Position numbers and translations under genes: made by a program | The notes under the pieces: generated by a model | What the model was told of the DNA's origin: nothing | Databases searched by the model: none | Seen by the model: only the letters and a program-made list of their open reading frames with translations | Source of the DNA: Mesorhizobium intechi | GTDB lineage: Bacteria > Pseudomonadota > Alphaproteobacteria > Rhizobiales > Rhizobiaceae | Assembly: GCF_002879535.1 (NCBI RefSeq) | Contig: NZ_PNOT02000225.1 | Coordinates: 1-32,050 of the forward strand | Direction of reading: 5' to 3' | DNA length: 32,050 nt | Part shown: positions 30,982 through 32,050 of the stretch, one piece after another | How positions within the stretch are numbered: the first letter of the stretch is position 1 | How the letters are laid out: each line of letters starts with the position of its first letter

Positions 30982-32050
30982 CTATCCGCCGAGCTGAAAA
31001 TATCTGGCGGTGGCGGAGAACTGCGAGCCGTCGGCGCCGATCTCCTCGAGGATCCTTGGCAAAAGCTCGGAGACCGGTGTCGGTCGCGAGAACATCGCGG
31101 CCTGGATGTCCTTTGGTCCGGTGACCACCAGCATGATCTGCGGCAGGGGTTTGCCCGCCGCCTTGTCGGCGGCGCCTAGACCGATCGGGATGTTGAAGGT
31201 CGCCTTGTCGGTGTGCGCCACGATGCGATCATCGAGGTTGAAGGCGATGCCCCTGTGGTCGATTAGCATGACGTTGGAAACCAGCCCGCCATGCGTTACC
31301 AGCGTGCCGCTGATCGGCGCGCCGTCCGGCACCGATGTCCGGTCGAGAACGAGCCTCGGACTTTCCACACGGTTCCGGTCGAGGACGCGCAGGAAGTTGG
31401 TCACTTCACACTGAGGCGGCTCGATGAGACGGACATTGATGTCCGGCTCGAGATGGAACATCGAGCGAAAATCATTGAGCATCTGCTCGAAGGGTTGCAC
31501 GGCTGTTGCGAGGCCTTCGATGGCGGCGGAGCTGGCGGTTTGCGATGTCAGCGACGCATAGAAACAGTCGCCGCCGCTGAAGTCGCGCACCCATGAGGCG
31601 CGTTGCGCCGCCTCGTCGATCGGCTTCGCCGGCGGAGCCGCCGGCTTTGGCACGTTGATCGCGACTTCGGTATTTTCGGGTCGTGTGGTTACCGGCAGCC
31701 GCGGTTGCGGGGACGGCTGCGCTGTCTGTGTCGGCTCTGATGGCGAGGTTGGCGGTGTCGGCTGGCTGGCGGCCGGGGGCGGGGCCTCCGGTTTGGCCGG
31801 CGGGCTGGCCGGCGGCGCCGGCAAACGGCTCCCGGAGGCCGGCGGCGGGGAAGCCTCGGGCCTGGCCAGCTTGGAAAGGATCTCGACCAGGTCCGGTTCT
31901 GTCGCCGGCGGATTTGCCTGCTGCGGCGGCTTGCTCCCTGCCTCCGCCTGGCTTGGCGCGGTCGTCTTCGGCGGGTTCGCGGTCGGGTTTTGGGCAGGCT
32001 TGATCGCGACCGGGGGCGCTTGCCCCTGGCTGTTGGCCGTGGTTTCGGGC
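30982..32050 (-). CDS. Proline-rich protein with C-terminal domain of unknown function (5' end outside window)
   Basis: The frame is open to the window edge; stop TAG at 30982. About 145 residues at the visible N-terminal side are a Pro/Ala/Gln/Lys-rich linker (blocks such as KPPQQANPPATEP and PPAASQPTPPTSPSEP), long enough to cross the periplasm. A globular C-terminal domain of about 200 residues follows: WVRDFSGGDCFYASLTSQ, FRSMFHLEPDINVRLIEPPQC, then VMLIDHRGIAFNLDDR and TGPKDIQAAMFSRPTP. Two Cys (GGDC and PPQC) may pair. In rhizobia such a C-terminus may belong to a Ser/Thr kinase ahead of these genes, but no kinase sequence is visible here. It heads the DUF1036-M23 operon. Confidence 0.7.
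   Translation of the reverse strand, partial: PETTANSQGQAPPVAIKPAQNPTANPPKTTAPSQAEAGSKPPQQANPPATEPDLVEILSKLARPEASPPPASGSRLPAPPASPPAKPEAPPPAASQPTPPTSPSEPTQTAQPSPQPRLPVTTRPENTEVAINVPKPAAPPAKPIDEAAQRASWVRDFSGGDCFYASLTSQTASSAAIEGLATAVQPFEQMLNDFRSMFHLEPDINVRLIEPPQCEVTNFLRVLDRNRVESPRLVLDRTSVPDGAPISGTLVTHGGLVSNVMLIDHRGIAFNLDDRIVAHTDKATFNIPIGLGAADKAAGKPLPQIMLVVTGPKDIQAAMFSRPTPVSELLPRILEEIGADGSQFSATARYFQLGG

Noticed and set aside
1..32050. CRISPR array, rRNA genes, replication origin or prophage structural genes
   Set aside because: No regularly spaced repeats, rRNA signatures or phage morphogenesis genes were found on reading the window.

Overview
This is a GC-rich alphaproteobacterial segment. The proteins look like those of Rhizobiales, most likely Mesorhizobium or a close relative: a rhizobial-type 3-hydroxybutyrate dehydrogenase next to a patatin, an IS5-family (IS427-like) element, DUF1036 and DUF6931-like proteins, and several LysR paralogs. 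The genus is inferred from gene content only.

Layout. (1) 1-1982: the end of a large membrane protein cut by the window edge, an exported DsrE/F-like protein, and a tRNA(CAT) whose 3' half no longer pairs, flanked by gene scraps. (2) 1983-5873: a quinone-oxidoreductase-like MDR enzyme, then a complete bufferin operon on the minus strand. It encodes BufA, a copper-binding RiPP precursor with four Cys; BufB, a DUF692 maturase; BufC, a DUF2063 partner; and a DoxX membrane protein. (3) 5928-7764: a patatin-fold protein that has lost its catalytic residues, and two tandem paralogous small exported proteins with duplicated promoters. (4) 7987-12355: LysR, exported cupin, MFS exporter, exported DUF302 protein, second LysR. 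(5) 12626-18027: bdhA, an intact patatin, an NDH-2-like flavoprotein, a flavoreductase pseudogene, a peroxiredoxin-like protein, and a third LysR. (6) 18028-22762: a decayed, more AT-rich accessory stretch with recombinase-like scraps, a metzincin-type protein carrying QExxHxxGxxH, an IS5-family element with a broken reading frame, and another pseudogene. (7) 22763-32050: an envelope module made of a YceI-OmpA fusion, a secreted caspase-like protein with a C-terminal CXXCH, a DUF6931-like protein, an OmpA-like protein, a second secreted caspase-like protein, a membrane-anchored M23 endopeptidase/lytic transglycosylase, a DUF1036 protein and a proline-rich protein running off the window.

Two observations link genes. 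First, a 15-bp LysR-type box (T-N11-A; consensus ATGY-N6-GGCAT) occurs five times. Each copy is in an upstream region: the bufferin operon, the pseudo-patatin and first small-protein pair, the second small protein, the LysR/bdhA divergent region, and the peroxiredoxin-like gene. With three closely related LysR proteins in the window this suggests a local metal/redox-stress regulon. Second, the right-hand 9 kb looks like a periplasmic caspase plus peptidoglycan-remodelling system, which I regard as the best candidate for an undescribed system here.
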